Shown piece by piece: positions 6,653 through 13,170 of a DNA stretch of 15,808 nt. Both the position numbers and the translations under genes were made by a program. Under the pieces are notes generated by a model. It was given only the letters and a program-made list of their open reading frames with translations. It made no database searches and was not told the DNA's origin. Location: positions 262-16,069 of the forward strand of contig JALRBE010000022.1 in assembly GCA_023262335.1 (NCBI GenBank), in the 5' to 3' direction. Each line of letters opens with the position of its first letter. The stretch's first letter is position 1. The stretch comes from Candidatus Saccharimonadia bacterium. Its GTDB lineage: Bacteria; Patescibacteriota; Saccharimonadia; Saccharimonadales; Saccharimonadaceae.

Positions 6653-8134
6653 CTACACCTCTTCTCCGCCGAAGTACTCGTAATCATCGTCGCCGTCATA
6701 GTCATGGTAGCCGTAGCCTGCCGGCACGAGCTGCTCGGCGTGGGTAGCAACGGGCTCGTGGCGAGCGGTAGCAAACCGGTCACGCTGCGTCAGCTTATAG
6801 CCTGCCGTGCGGTACGGACGGACGATGTTCGTAAGGGGCGGCATATGTTTGAGACTATCTGGCAGCGGCGGAATGTCGGAATACTCAGACCTTCTGTCGT
6901 TCGTAGCGTGCATGTTGATCAGCATAGAGTTTATATCGTTCTCGAAGTCATAGTCGACCGACGAATGGAAGCCGGTGATATGAGCGGCATGGCCGTCGGC
7001 GTTTTCGGCGTGGTGCGCCGCGTAGTAGGCACGTACGGGAATCGCCAGTTCGTCCGGAATCCCCAACACGCTCAAAAACTCGAGGCCGATCGTCAGCCGC
7101 CTTTTATTGGCCGCGATCAACTGCAACTCCAGGCATTCCGCGAATTGTGGCAGCCTGTCGCGTATCGTCCCCGCAACTTTTTTGAGCTGCGAGCCGCTGA
7201 TTGTCCAGTCGTCGAGCAGGACGATCTTGATATTCTCGGGCTCTTTGGCCCTGACGGTGATGTCGTCGATATCAACGATCAACCTCTTCTTGTACTTCTC
7301 TGCCTCTTCGTCGGTGAAGTTTTGGAGGATGTTTTCGAGCAGGAATTGGTCGCTTTTGACCATGCCCGTATTGATCTTACCCGTCACGGCGAGAATCTGC
7401 AGATCGGGATTCTTTTCAAGCAGTGCCTTCCAATAATCCGCGATGCCCTTGGTGGCTTCCACATACTCCTTTTGGCCGATGAAAGTCAGGTTTTCGCGGA
7501 GGCTCGTCGCGAGCCGTTGCCAGTTCTTTATGCCGTTAGCAGCTCCATACGCATCGGCATCGTCGAGGAACGTCGCCGTCGCCGCAAGCGCTTCGTGCTC
7601 GGTCGTCGTGGCACGCGAGCTGTCGTAGTCTGAGTGCGAGGTAACCGTCGTCAAAGCGTCCACCTGCTCGCCAAGGTACGTGATTTGGTTCGTCCTGGTG
7701 GTATCGAGCACTTGTTCCGCGAACCTTGGCGCCTGCTTGACGCTATGGTCGATTTCCATGCGTTCGATGATTTCTTCGGGGGTTAACTGGGCCTCGTAAT
7801 CGGCCACACCGAGCTTGATATTATCGAACTCCGCGTAGGACTCCTCCGCCTCGTTCTGCAACTCCACAGGTGTTCGCACGCGCTCAGGCCTTGGCAGCCT
7901 TGGTACTACTGTGGGCTGTGGCGTCGGCTCTTTGACCAGATTTACTGCCGGCAACGGAGCTTTAAACCGAGCGAGCAGTTCCGACTCCCAATCCGCGAGC
8001 GGCTCGTCCGGCTTGTACATGCTGACCATCGCCAGTTTGCCGAGCTCTTCGGCCTCGTTCATGTGCGGAGTAGCTTCAAGGGAGCCAGACTGTTCCGGCT
8101 GCGACGACTGAGGGTACTGTTCGTGGTGTGGCAT
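6653..8134 (-). CDS. Paralog P4: phosphoribosyltransferase-like protein, first gene of the long operon
   Basis: 493 aa. A Pro/Gln/Glu-rich, probably disordered N-terminus (1-88) leads to ELQNEAEESYAEF (91-103), then IERMEIDHSVKQAP (123-136), RTNQITYLG (147-155), NLTFIGQKEY (215-224), GIADYWKALLEKNP (230-243), KSDQFLLENILQNFTDEEAEKY (260-281), IVLLDDWTISGSQ (304-316), CLELQLIAAN (334-343), ITGFHSSVDYDFE (386-398), MPPLTNIVRPYR (431-442), LTQRDRF (448-454). The C-terminus (471-493) is an unusual Tyr/Asp/Gly tail (YGYHDYDGDDDYEYFGG). It belongs to the GFHSS subfamily with P5-P7. The start lacks a Shine-Dalgarno sequence and sits behind an A-rich leader. Promoter and a central coding tract are nearly identical to those of P6. 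Confidence 0.85.
   Translation of the reverse strand: MPHHEQYPQSSQPEQSGSLEATPHMNEAEELGKLAMVSMYKPDEPLADWESELLARFKAPLPAVNLVKEPTPQPTVVPRLPRPERVRTPVELQNEAEESYAEFDNIKLGVADYEAQLTPEEIIERMEIDHSVKQAPRFAEQVLDTTRTNQITYLGEQVDALTTVTSHSDYDSSRATTTEHEALAATATFLDDADAYGAANGIKNWQRLATSLRENLTFIGQKEYVEATKGIADYWKALLEKNPDLQILAVTGKINTGMVKSDQFLLENILQNFTDEEAEKYKKRLIVDIDDITVRAKEPENIKIVLLDDWTISGSQLKKVAGTIRDRLPQFAECLELQLIAANKRRLTIGLEFLSVLGIPDELAIPVRAYYAAHHAENADGHAAHITGFHSSVDYDFENDINSMLINMHATNDRRSEYSDIPPLPDSLKHMPPLTNIVRPYRTAGYKLTQRDRFATARHEPVATHAEQLVPAGYGYHDYDGDDDYEYFGGEEV
7289..7360. repeat. Near-identical tract shared with P6 (10105-10176)
   Basis: 71 of 72 bases match by eye. The tract encodes the KSDQFLLENILQNFTDEEAEKY helix region, whereas surrounding sequence is clearly more diverged. 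Confidence 0.8.
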
Positions 8135-8176
8135 GTTGTTAACGGACGTTTTTTTGTTTTAGTAACGTATGTATTA

Positions 8177-8205
8177 ACATTAGCATTATTTTGCTAAAAA
8201 GTCAA
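8177..8205 (-). promoter_or_regulatory. P4 operon promoter with inverted repeat
   Basis: On the minus strand: -35 TTGACT (8205-8200), 17-nt spacer, -10 TAATGT (8182-8177). A perfect inverted repeat TTAGCA-N6-TGCTAA (8197-8180) fills the spacer and enters the -10 box. The predicted 5' UTR is about 36 nt, contains ACTAAAACAAAAAAA and has no Shine-Dalgarno sequence. Confidence 0.75.
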
Positions 8206-8228
8206 TACAAAATGACTATTTTTACCCC

Positions 8229-9545
8229 TTAAAGGTTGGCGGATTCGTAGGCGCGGCTCGCTGCGGCCGCAGACTCGTGGCGAGTCACGACGAACCGATC
8301 GCGCTGCGTCAGTTCGTAGCCCGGCATGCGGTACGGGCGGACGATGTTCGTAAGGGGTGGCATGACGTGCAGGTCGGCGTAACTGTTCGTTTTATCTGTC
8401 ATACGCACCTCCATGGCTATATTGGAAAGTTCTACCTCAAAATCGTAGTCGACCGACGAATGGAAACCCGTAGTATGAGTGTCGTGGGTAGACTTATCTG
8501 AATGGTGTGCACGGTAGTACGAACGGAGCGGAATCGTAAGCCTACTCTGGCCGCGACCCGATACACCCGTCTTGAAGCCGTGCTTTATGCGCTCTTCGTT
8601 CGCTGCCACGAGCTGCAGCTCGATCGAAGGCTTCAAGGAAGGATGTTCACGCCCGATGCGCGAGACGACGGTGCGCAGCGACTGGCCGCTGATCGTCCAG
8701 TCATCAAGAACCACGATCTTTATGTCTTGGTGCTTAGTAACGGCGATGTCGGCGCTGTCGACGATCAACCGGCCTTTGTACTTCTCCGCTTCTTCGTCAC
8801 TGAAGTTCGCGAGGATATGTTCGAGCAGGTACTGGTCGCTTTTGATCATGGAACTCATGATCTCGCCGGATACCGCCAGAATCTGTTGGTTCGGATTACG
8901 CTCAAGCAGCGCCTTCCAATAGGTCGCGATACCCGCTGCGGCTTCTTCGTATTCTTTTTTGCCTATGAAGGTGAGGTTTTCGCGCATGCTACGGGCTTTC
9001 ATATAGACTTCGTCGAGATACCCGAGGCCGGCAGCAAAGTCAGCCGCCTCATGCAGGAACGTATCCATGCCAGCAAGCATGTCGTGCTCGGTCATGACGA
9101 CGCGGTTCTTGCTATGACCGGAGTTGGACGTGTTGATCGTCAAGGTGTTGCTCTGCCGGCTTATATACGTGATCAGGTTCGTACGCGTAGCATCGTTCAG
9201 CTGCTCCGCCAGGCGCGGCGCCTCTTTGACACTATGGTCGGTTTCCATGCGTTCGATGATTTCTTGAGGAGAAAGCTGCTCGCCGGCAACCGCAGGTTCT
9301 ACCAGCACGTTGCCATGCCGGGCGTACGATTGCTCCGCTTCGATCTGGCGTTCAAGCGGGCTCTTCAGCTGCCACGCTTCTTCGTCGGACTCGGCAGGTT
9401 CGGCGGCGGCTTTTTTAAACGCATCGAGCGCCTGCCCGAACGTGGCGGGGTTATAATTATACTCACCTTTGGGCTCCTCGATGTGAGCAGCATACTCGTT
9501 GCTATCGAATGGTCGCGGTTCCGTAAAAGTACGTCGTTCGCTCAT
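8229..9545 (-). CDS. Paralog P5: phosphoribosyltransferase-like protein, second gene of the P6-P5 unit
   Basis: 438 aa from ATG 9545-9543 (MSERRTFTEPRPF), 4 nt after the stop of P6. A longer in-frame start exists but only overlaps P6. Blocks: LERQIEAEQSY (64-74), IERMETDHSVKEAP (97-110), RTNLITYIS (121-129), NLTFIGKKEY (190-199), GIATYWKALLERNPNQQ (205-221), KSDQYLLEHILANF (235-248), GRLIVD (258-263), IVVLDDWTISGQS (277-289), SIELQLVAAN (307-316), TTGFHSSVDYDFE (358-370), MPPLTNIVRPYRMPGY (395-410), LTQRDRF (412-418). There is no clear Shine-Dalgarno sequence, so reinitiation after P6 is likely. Although it sits in the GFHSS subfamily, part of its core DNA is nearly identical to P3 of the other subfamily, so the gene is a mosaic. 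Confidence 0.85.
   Translation of the reverse strand: MSERRTFTEPRPFDSNEYAAHIEEPKGEYNYNPATFGQALDAFKKAAAEPAESDEEAWQLKSPLERQIEAEQSYARHGNVLVEPAVAGEQLSPQEIIERMETDHSVKEAPRLAEQLNDATRTNLITYISRQSNTLTINTSNSGHSKNRVVMTEHDMLAGMDTFLHEAADFAAGLGYLDEVYMKARSMRENLTFIGKKEYEEAAAGIATYWKALLERNPNQQILAVSGEIMSSMIKSDQYLLEHILANFSDEEAEKYKGRLIVDSADIAVTKHQDIKIVVLDDWTISGQSLRTVVSRIGREHPSLKPSIELQLVAANEERIKHGFKTGVSGRGQSRLTIPLRSYYRAHHSDKSTHDTHTTGFHSSVDYDFEVELSNIAMEVRMTDKTNSYADLHVMPPLTNIVRPYRMPGYELTQRDRFVVTRHESAAAASRAYESANL
8884..8988. repeat. Near-identical tract shared with P3 (5431-5535)
   Basis: Mate of the tract in P3: 101 of 105 bases match, including 57 consecutive identical bases. It is a candidate gene-conversion segment between the two subfamilies. 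Confidence 0.8.
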
Positions 9546-9549
9546 ACGG

Positions 9550-11145
9550 CTACCCGAGCATTGGCTCCTCTTCGCGTTCGCTCGCGGCCGCATGCGTGGA
9601 GGCCTCTTTTGACTGTTCGCTAGCGAAGCGTTTGTACTGCGTCAATTCGAAGTCATCGGCGCGGTACGGACGAACGATGTTCGTGAGCGGCGGCATGACG
9701 TGCAGGTCTTTAGGCCCATCGACCAAGCGCATAGGCTGGACAAGCATGTTTTGGATGGCATTCTCGAAGTTATAGTCGACCGACGAATGGAAGCCGGTGA
9801 TGTGAGCGTTACCGTACGTGGCGTATTCGCTGTGATGCGCCGCGTAATATGCCCGCAGTGGTATGGTGTCGCTCAGCGGCTGGCCAACTTTTAAATTCCT
9901 CGTGAAGCCCTGCTTGATACGGCTTTCGCTTGCGACGACCAGCTGCAATTCCAGGCACGGTGCGAACCGCGGAAACCTGGCTTCAATGATGTCGGCGACA
10001 AAGCGGAGCTGCTTGCCGCTGATGGTCCAATCGTCGAGCAGGACGATCTTCAGGTCTTCGGGTTCTTCGGCCGTGATGTCGTCGAGATCCACGATCAGCC
10101 TGCCCTTGTACTTCTCTGCCTCTTCGTCGGTAAAGTTTTGGAGGATGTTTTCGAGCAGGAATTGGTCGCTTTTGACTTTTTCCTCATCAATCTCGCCTGT
10201 CACGGCAAGAATTTGCTGGTTAGGGTTCTTTTCAAGAAGCGCCTTCCAGTAGTCGGCGATGCCCTTGGTGGCTTCCTGGTATTCCTTTTGGCCGATGAAC
10301 GTCAGGTTTTCGCGGAGGCTGGCTGCGTAGTCATGCGTTCGCTTCATGGCATGCTTGCCCTCTGAGAACCCTATGGTTTCGTTCAAGAAGTCGCGCAGCC
10401 CGGCAAGCATCTCGTGCTCGGTCATGGTCACCCTCTTGTCCTCATAGAACTCGCCTGACGAATCCGTCGTCAGGGCCGAGCCGGTATTGCTCACGTAGGT
10501 CACTTGGTTCGTGCGGGACTCGTCGCCGGCTTGCTCCAGGAACACGGGCGCCTTTTTGACGCTATGGTCGGTTTCCATGCGTTCGATGATTTCTTGAGGG
10601 TCCATATGAACGTCCGGGTCGGAAAGGTCGATACGAACGTTGCCTTCGTCGTGGTAGGTCTTTTCGGCTGCCATTTGCAGTTCGGTGAGCGTTGTCTCGG
10701 GTACGTGCACCTTCATGACGGTTTGCATGGGCAGCTCAGACGGCGCCGACTCGACGGTTGGCGCCATTGGCTTGCCAAAGATTTTGGCGTGCTCCGCTTT
10801 GAACAGAGCTTGCTGCTGCAGAGCGTCCTGCATCGCTTTTGACATCGGCGCGGCATGATCGGGGGTCGACACCGTGCCGCCGTGAAGCGTCACGTACTGG
10901 TCGGCTTCGGGCGCTCCGCCCTGCTCTGCCGCCGCTTCGTTCGCTTTGCCAATACCTTTCAGTTTTTCCATGACGGCACCGGCAGCCTTGCCAACGGCAA
11001 ACCCGGCTTTATACCCGGATTTAGCGACGGTCTCGCCCAACTTGGCCGAGCGGCGGGCGCGGACTTCGGAACCGTTCTGTTCGATATGGTCAACAAAGCC
11101 TTCGGAAGGGTCGGGCGCGGATGGCTGGCGTTCGGTGGTTGGCAT
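9550..11145 (-). CDS. Paralog P6: longest phosphoribosyltransferase-like protein of the family
   Basis: 531 aa. The N-terminus (1-150) has a basic patch EVRARRSAKLG (27-37), then a Gly/Ala-rich amphipathic or weakly hydrophobic segment (about 42-68: YKAGFAVGKAAGAVMEKLKG), then a Gln/Ala-rich helix (100-120). The core follows: ELQMAAEKTY (155-164), IERMETDHSVKKAP (187-200), RTNQVTYVS (211-219), NLTFIGQKEY (280-289), GIADYWKALLEKNPNQQ (295-311), KSDQFLLENILQNFTDEEAEKY (325-346), IVLLDDWTISGKQ (367-379), CLELQLVVAS (397-406), ITGFHSSVDYNFE (449-461), MPPLTNIVRPYR (484-495), LTQYKRF (501-507). It has its own promoter and leads a two-gene unit with P5. There is no Shine-Dalgarno sequence. The basic and amphipathic N-terminal module recurs in P7 and could bind membrane or nucleic acid. 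Confidence 0.85.
   Translation of the reverse strand: MPTTERQPSAPDPSEGFVDHIEQNGSEVRARRSAKLGETVAKSGYKAGFAVGKAAGAVMEKLKGIGKANEAAAEQGGAPEADQYVTLHGGTVSTPDHAAPMSKAMQDALQQQALFKAEHAKIFGKPMAPTVESAPSELPMQTVMKVHVPETTLTELQMAAEKTYHDEGNVRIDLSDPDVHMDPQEIIERMETDHSVKKAPVFLEQAGDESRTNQVTYVSNTGSALTTDSSGEFYEDKRVTMTEHEMLAGLRDFLNETIGFSEGKHAMKRTHDYAASLRENLTFIGQKEYQEATKGIADYWKALLEKNPNQQILAVTGEIDEEKVKSDQFLLENILQNFTDEEAEKYKGRLIVDLDDITAEEPEDLKIVLLDDWTISGKQLRFVADIIEARFPRFAPCLELQLVVASESRIKQGFTRNLKVGQPLSDTIPLRAYYAAHHSEYATYGNAHITGFHSSVDYNFENAIQNMLVQPMRLVDGPKDLHVMPPLTNIVRPYRADDFELTQYKRFASEQSKEASTHAAASEREEEPMLG
10105..10176. repeat. Near-identical tract shared with P4 (7289-7360)
   Basis: Mate of the tract in P4, 71 of 72 bases matching by eye. 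P4 and P6 also share their promoter and inverted repeat almost base for base. Confidence 0.8.
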
Positions 11146-11185
11146 GATGGAAACGTACGTGTTTGTTTTTAAATGGTATGGTTTA

Positions 11186-11214
11186 ACATTAGCATTATTT
11201 TACTAAAAAGTCAA
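11186..11214 (-). promoter_or_regulatory. P6-P5 promoter with inverted repeat
   Basis: On the minus strand: -35 TTGACT (11214-11209), 17-nt spacer, -10 TAATGT (11191-11186). It differs from the P4 promoter at one spacer base, so the repeat (11206-11189) reads TTAGTA-N6-TGCTAA with one mismatch. The 5' UTR is about 34 nt, contains AAAAACAAACACGTACGTTT and has no Shine-Dalgarno sequence. Confidence 0.75.
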
Positions 11215-11240
11215 TAGTCTCACCAAGGTTTCGACCGTGA

Positions 11241-12638
11241 TTATTCTTCGTTTTCGAGGCTGTCGTAACCAAGGCCATACAGGCCGGCGGAAATCTTGAC
11301 GCCCGTACGGAACCGATCGCGCTGCGTGAGCGGATAACCGCCCTCGCGCCGGTACGGGCGCACGATGTTCGTGAGCGGCGGCATAGTTTGGAGGTTTTGC
11401 GGCGCGCCCTGCCTTTGCAACGTAGCTACCGTCCACCCTATCGTCGTTTCGAAGTCGTAGTCGACCGACGAATGGAAGCCGGTGATATGCGCCGAACTGC
11501 GAATGGCGTGGTCGCTATGATGCGCCATGTAGTATGCACGGAGCGGCACCCGGATGTCTTTGGGATCGTTGAACGATTCGCTTGTAGCATTGAAGCCGTC
11601 TTTGATGCGCTGCTCCCTGGCTGCGACAAGCTGCATCTCGACCGATGCCTCGAACCCGGGCAGCGTTTCCTTGACGTGCGACACCACATAGCGAAGCTGC
11701 GAACCGCTGATCGTCCAGTCGTCGAGCACGACGATCCGCAGGTTTTTCGGGTCGGTCGCCGTGACGTCTTCCGCGTCAACGATCAAGCGTTTGTGGTACT
11801 TCTCAGCTTCTTCGTCGGTAAAGTTTTGGAGGATGTGTTCGAGCAGGTACTGGTCGCTTTTGACTCGTATGGAGTTGATTTTGCCGGTGACCGCGAGGAT
11901 TTGTTGGTCGGGGTTTTTGTCGAGGAGCGCCTTCCAATAATCGGCAATGCCTCGCGTAGCTTCGAGGTATTCTTTTTGGCCGATGAATGTCAGGTTTTCG
12001 CGCAGGGCTTTCGCGAAGTCGTGTTCGGTCACGAGTGTGTCCTCGCCACGCGCATATTCCTCCACGTCCCGCAGGAACGTATCCATGCCGACGAGCATGT
12101 CGTGCTCGGTCATCACGGTGCGTTTGTGCGTGAAGTCCGGGTCGGATGCCGCTGCGGGCTGCGGCCGGTCCATGTCGTGCATGTACATGATCGGATTCGT
12201 GCGCGTGACGTCGCCCACTTGTTCGGCGAATCGCGGCGCTTCTTTGACCACGTGGTCGGTTTCCATGCGCTCGACGATGTCGTCGCGCGTGAGCCGTTCC
12301 GTCGCGCCTGCCGTCTCCACGATGATGCTTCCGAAGTCCGCATAGGTTGCCTCGGCTTCGTTTTGCAGTTCGGCAGCTCCCTTGGGCTCCTTTGGCACCA
12401 GCATGTACGTTCCGCTCAGGTACTGCGCGTTCGACTCGTCGGCATCTTGCTGCAGATGCTTGTTCAGTTTGTCGACACCAAGAACCTTCGTGACCACGCC
12501 CGACAGCTTCGCGGCGATGAACGCGCCGAGCTTGTTGCCCCTTCTCACGCGGTCTTCGTGGCCGTGCAATTCCGCCTGCTCAATAGGACCAACGACGTTG
12601 GCGAACTGCGATGAACGTGGCGATTCAGAGGTAGGCAT
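11241..12638 (-). CDS. Paralog P7: phosphoribosyltransferase-like protein, single-gene unit
   Basis: 465 aa. The N-terminal module resembles that of P6: MPTSE start, IEQ (19-21), EDRVRRGNKLG (28-38), then an amphipathic helix (LGAFIAAKLSGVVTKVLG, 37-54). Core: ELQNEAEATYADF (90-102), VERMETDHVVKEAP (122-135), RTNPIMYMH (146-154), NLTFIGQKEY (215-224), GIADYWKALLDKNPDQQ (230-246), KSDQYLLEHILQNFTDEEAEKY (260-281), IVVLDDWTISGSQ (302-314), SVEMQLVAAR (332-341), ITGFHSSVDYDFE (385-397), MPPLTNIVRPYR (419-430), LTQRDRF (437-443). It ends in a short acidic tail. Transcribed from its own promoter, divergent from rpmE, with an A-rich leader that lacks a Shine-Dalgarno sequence. It may represent the oldest or least rearranged copy, but nothing here proves that. 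Confidence 0.85.
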   Translation of the reverse strand: MPTSESPRSSQFANVVGPIEQAELHGHEDRVRRGNKLGAFIAAKLSGVVTKVLGVDKLNKHLQQDADESNAQYLSGTYMLVPKEPKGAAELQNEAEATYADFGSIIVETAGATERLTRDDIVERMETDHVVKEAPRFAEQVGDVTRTNPIMYMHDMDRPQPAAASDPDFTHKRTVMTEHDMLVGMDTFLRDVEEYARGEDTLVTEHDFAKALRENLTFIGQKEYLEATRGIADYWKALLDKNPDQQILAVTGKINSIRVKSDQYLLEHILQNFTDEEAEKYHKRLIVDAEDVTATDPKNLRIVVLDDWTISGSQLRYVVSHVKETLPGFEASVEMQLVAAREQRIKDGFNATSESFNDPKDIRVPLRAYYMAHHSDHAIRSSAHITGFHSSVDYDFETTIGWTVATLQRQGAPQNLQTMPPLTNIVRPYRREGGYPLTQRDRFRTGVKISAGLYGLGYDSLENEE

Positions 12639-12670
12639 GGATGGAAACGTACTTTTTTGTTTTAAGAAAG

Positions 12671-12708
12671 TATAGTTAAACTATATCATTTTAAGCTTAT
12701 AAAGTCAA
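12671..12708 (-). promoter_or_regulatory. P7 promoter with palindrome over the -10 box and start site
   Basis: On the minus strand: -35 TTGACT (12708-12703), 17-nt spacer, -10 TATAGT (12685-12680). A 15-nt palindrome with 7-bp arms, TATAGTT-T-AACTATA (12685-12671), covers the -10 box and the predicted start. The leader, about 35 nt, contains TTAAAACAAAAAAGTACGTT; the last part before the ATG (GTACGTTTCCATC) is shared with P6. Confidence 0.75.
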
Positions 12709-12745
12709 CATACCGCTCGTGCTTGCCCGTTACGTGCGGATACCT

Positions 12746-12774
12746 TTGACATTTACCCCTGTAGCGGTTATAAT
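12746..12774 (+). promoter_or_regulatory. rpmE promoter, apparently giving a leaderless mRNA
   Basis: TTGACA (12746-12751), 17-nt spacer, TATAAT (12769-12774): a perfect consensus. The start codon of rpmE begins only 10 nt after the end of the -10 box, so the expected start near 12781 leaves 2-3 nt of 5' UTR. It is divergent from the P7 promoter, with 37 bases between the two -35 boxes. Confidence 0.85.
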
Positions 12775-12783
12775 GGTACGGAT

Positions 12784-13113
12784 ATGAAAAGCAGTATTCA
12801 CCCACAGACATACCGCCCCGTCGTATTTAGCGACGACCAGGCAGGTTTTGCCTTTTTGACTCAGTCGACCGCTGCGACTGACGATACGATCAAATGGGAA
12901 GATGGAAACACCTACCCGTTGATCAAGGTACACATCAGCAGCGCTTCGCACCCGTTCTTTACGGGCGAAGAGAAAATCATCGACACCGAAGGCCGTGTCG
13001 ACCGATTCAAGGCTCGCGCCGCAGCAGCCGAAGCCCGCAAGCAAGAACTTGCCAACAAGGCGAAGAAGGCCAACGCCGCAGCAGCCAAGAAAGCCACTTC
13101 GACGGAAAAATAG
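12784..13113 (+). CDS. rpmE: 50S ribosomal protein L31 (bL31), zinc-independent form
   Basis: 109 aa. Residues 1-77 match bL31: MKSSIHPQTYRPVVF, FLTQST (24-29), IKWEDGNTYPLIKV (36-49), ISSASHPFFTG (51-61), DTEGRVDRF (67-75). It has no cysteines, so it belongs to the zinc-free (C-minus, type B) form. bL31 sits at the central protuberance of the large subunit and helps bridge the subunits. Residues 78-109 form a Lys/Ala-rich tail (KANAAAAKKA), an extension beyond the usual 80-90 aa, probably flexible and rRNA-binding. No Shine-Dalgarno sequence precedes the ATG, consistent with a leaderless transcript. A strong intrinsic terminator follows. Confidence 0.95.
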   Translation: MKSSIHPQTYRPVVFSDDQAGFAFLTQSTAATDDTIKWEDGNTYPLIKVHISSASHPFFTGEEKIIDTEGRVDRFKARAAAAEARKQELANKAKKANAAAAKKATSTEK

Positions 13114-13125
13114 CGCCCGTTCATC

Positions 13126-13153
13126 AAGAGACCTCGGCAAGAGGTCTCTTTTT
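13126..13153 (+). terminator. Intrinsic terminator after rpmE
   Basis: AGAGACCTC pairs with GAGGTCTCT (9 bp, 5-nt loop) and is followed by TTTTT ending at 13153. The opposite strand has no matching T-run, so it works for the plus strand only. It separates rpmE from the membrane-protein/prfA unit. Confidence 0.9.
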
Positions 13154-13161
13154 GATAGAAT
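13153..13161 (+). promoter_or_regulatory. Candidate extended -10 promoter for the membrane-protein/prfA unit
   Basis: TGATAGAAT fits the extended -10 pattern TGnTAnnnT. No acceptable -35 is seen. The next ATG (13171) begins 10 nt after the box, the same spacing as at rpmE, which would give a nearly leaderless mRNA. It lies directly after a terminator, where a promoter is needed. Confidence 0.4.
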
Positions 13162-13170
13162 AAGACAAGC

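Noticed and set aside
960..11480. Recurring DNA word near GTCGACCGACGAATG that looks like a dispersed repeat or transposon end
   Set aside because: It encodes the HSSVD motif in the seven paralogs and always sits at the same codon position. It is protein conservation, not a mobile element. No terminal repeats, target duplications or transposase were seen.
783..12638. Polymorphic toxin or CDI-type effector array
   Set aside because: There are variable ends and tandem copies, but no signal peptides, no secretion-linked repeats, no separate immunity genes, and the conserved part is the core rather than the N-terminus.
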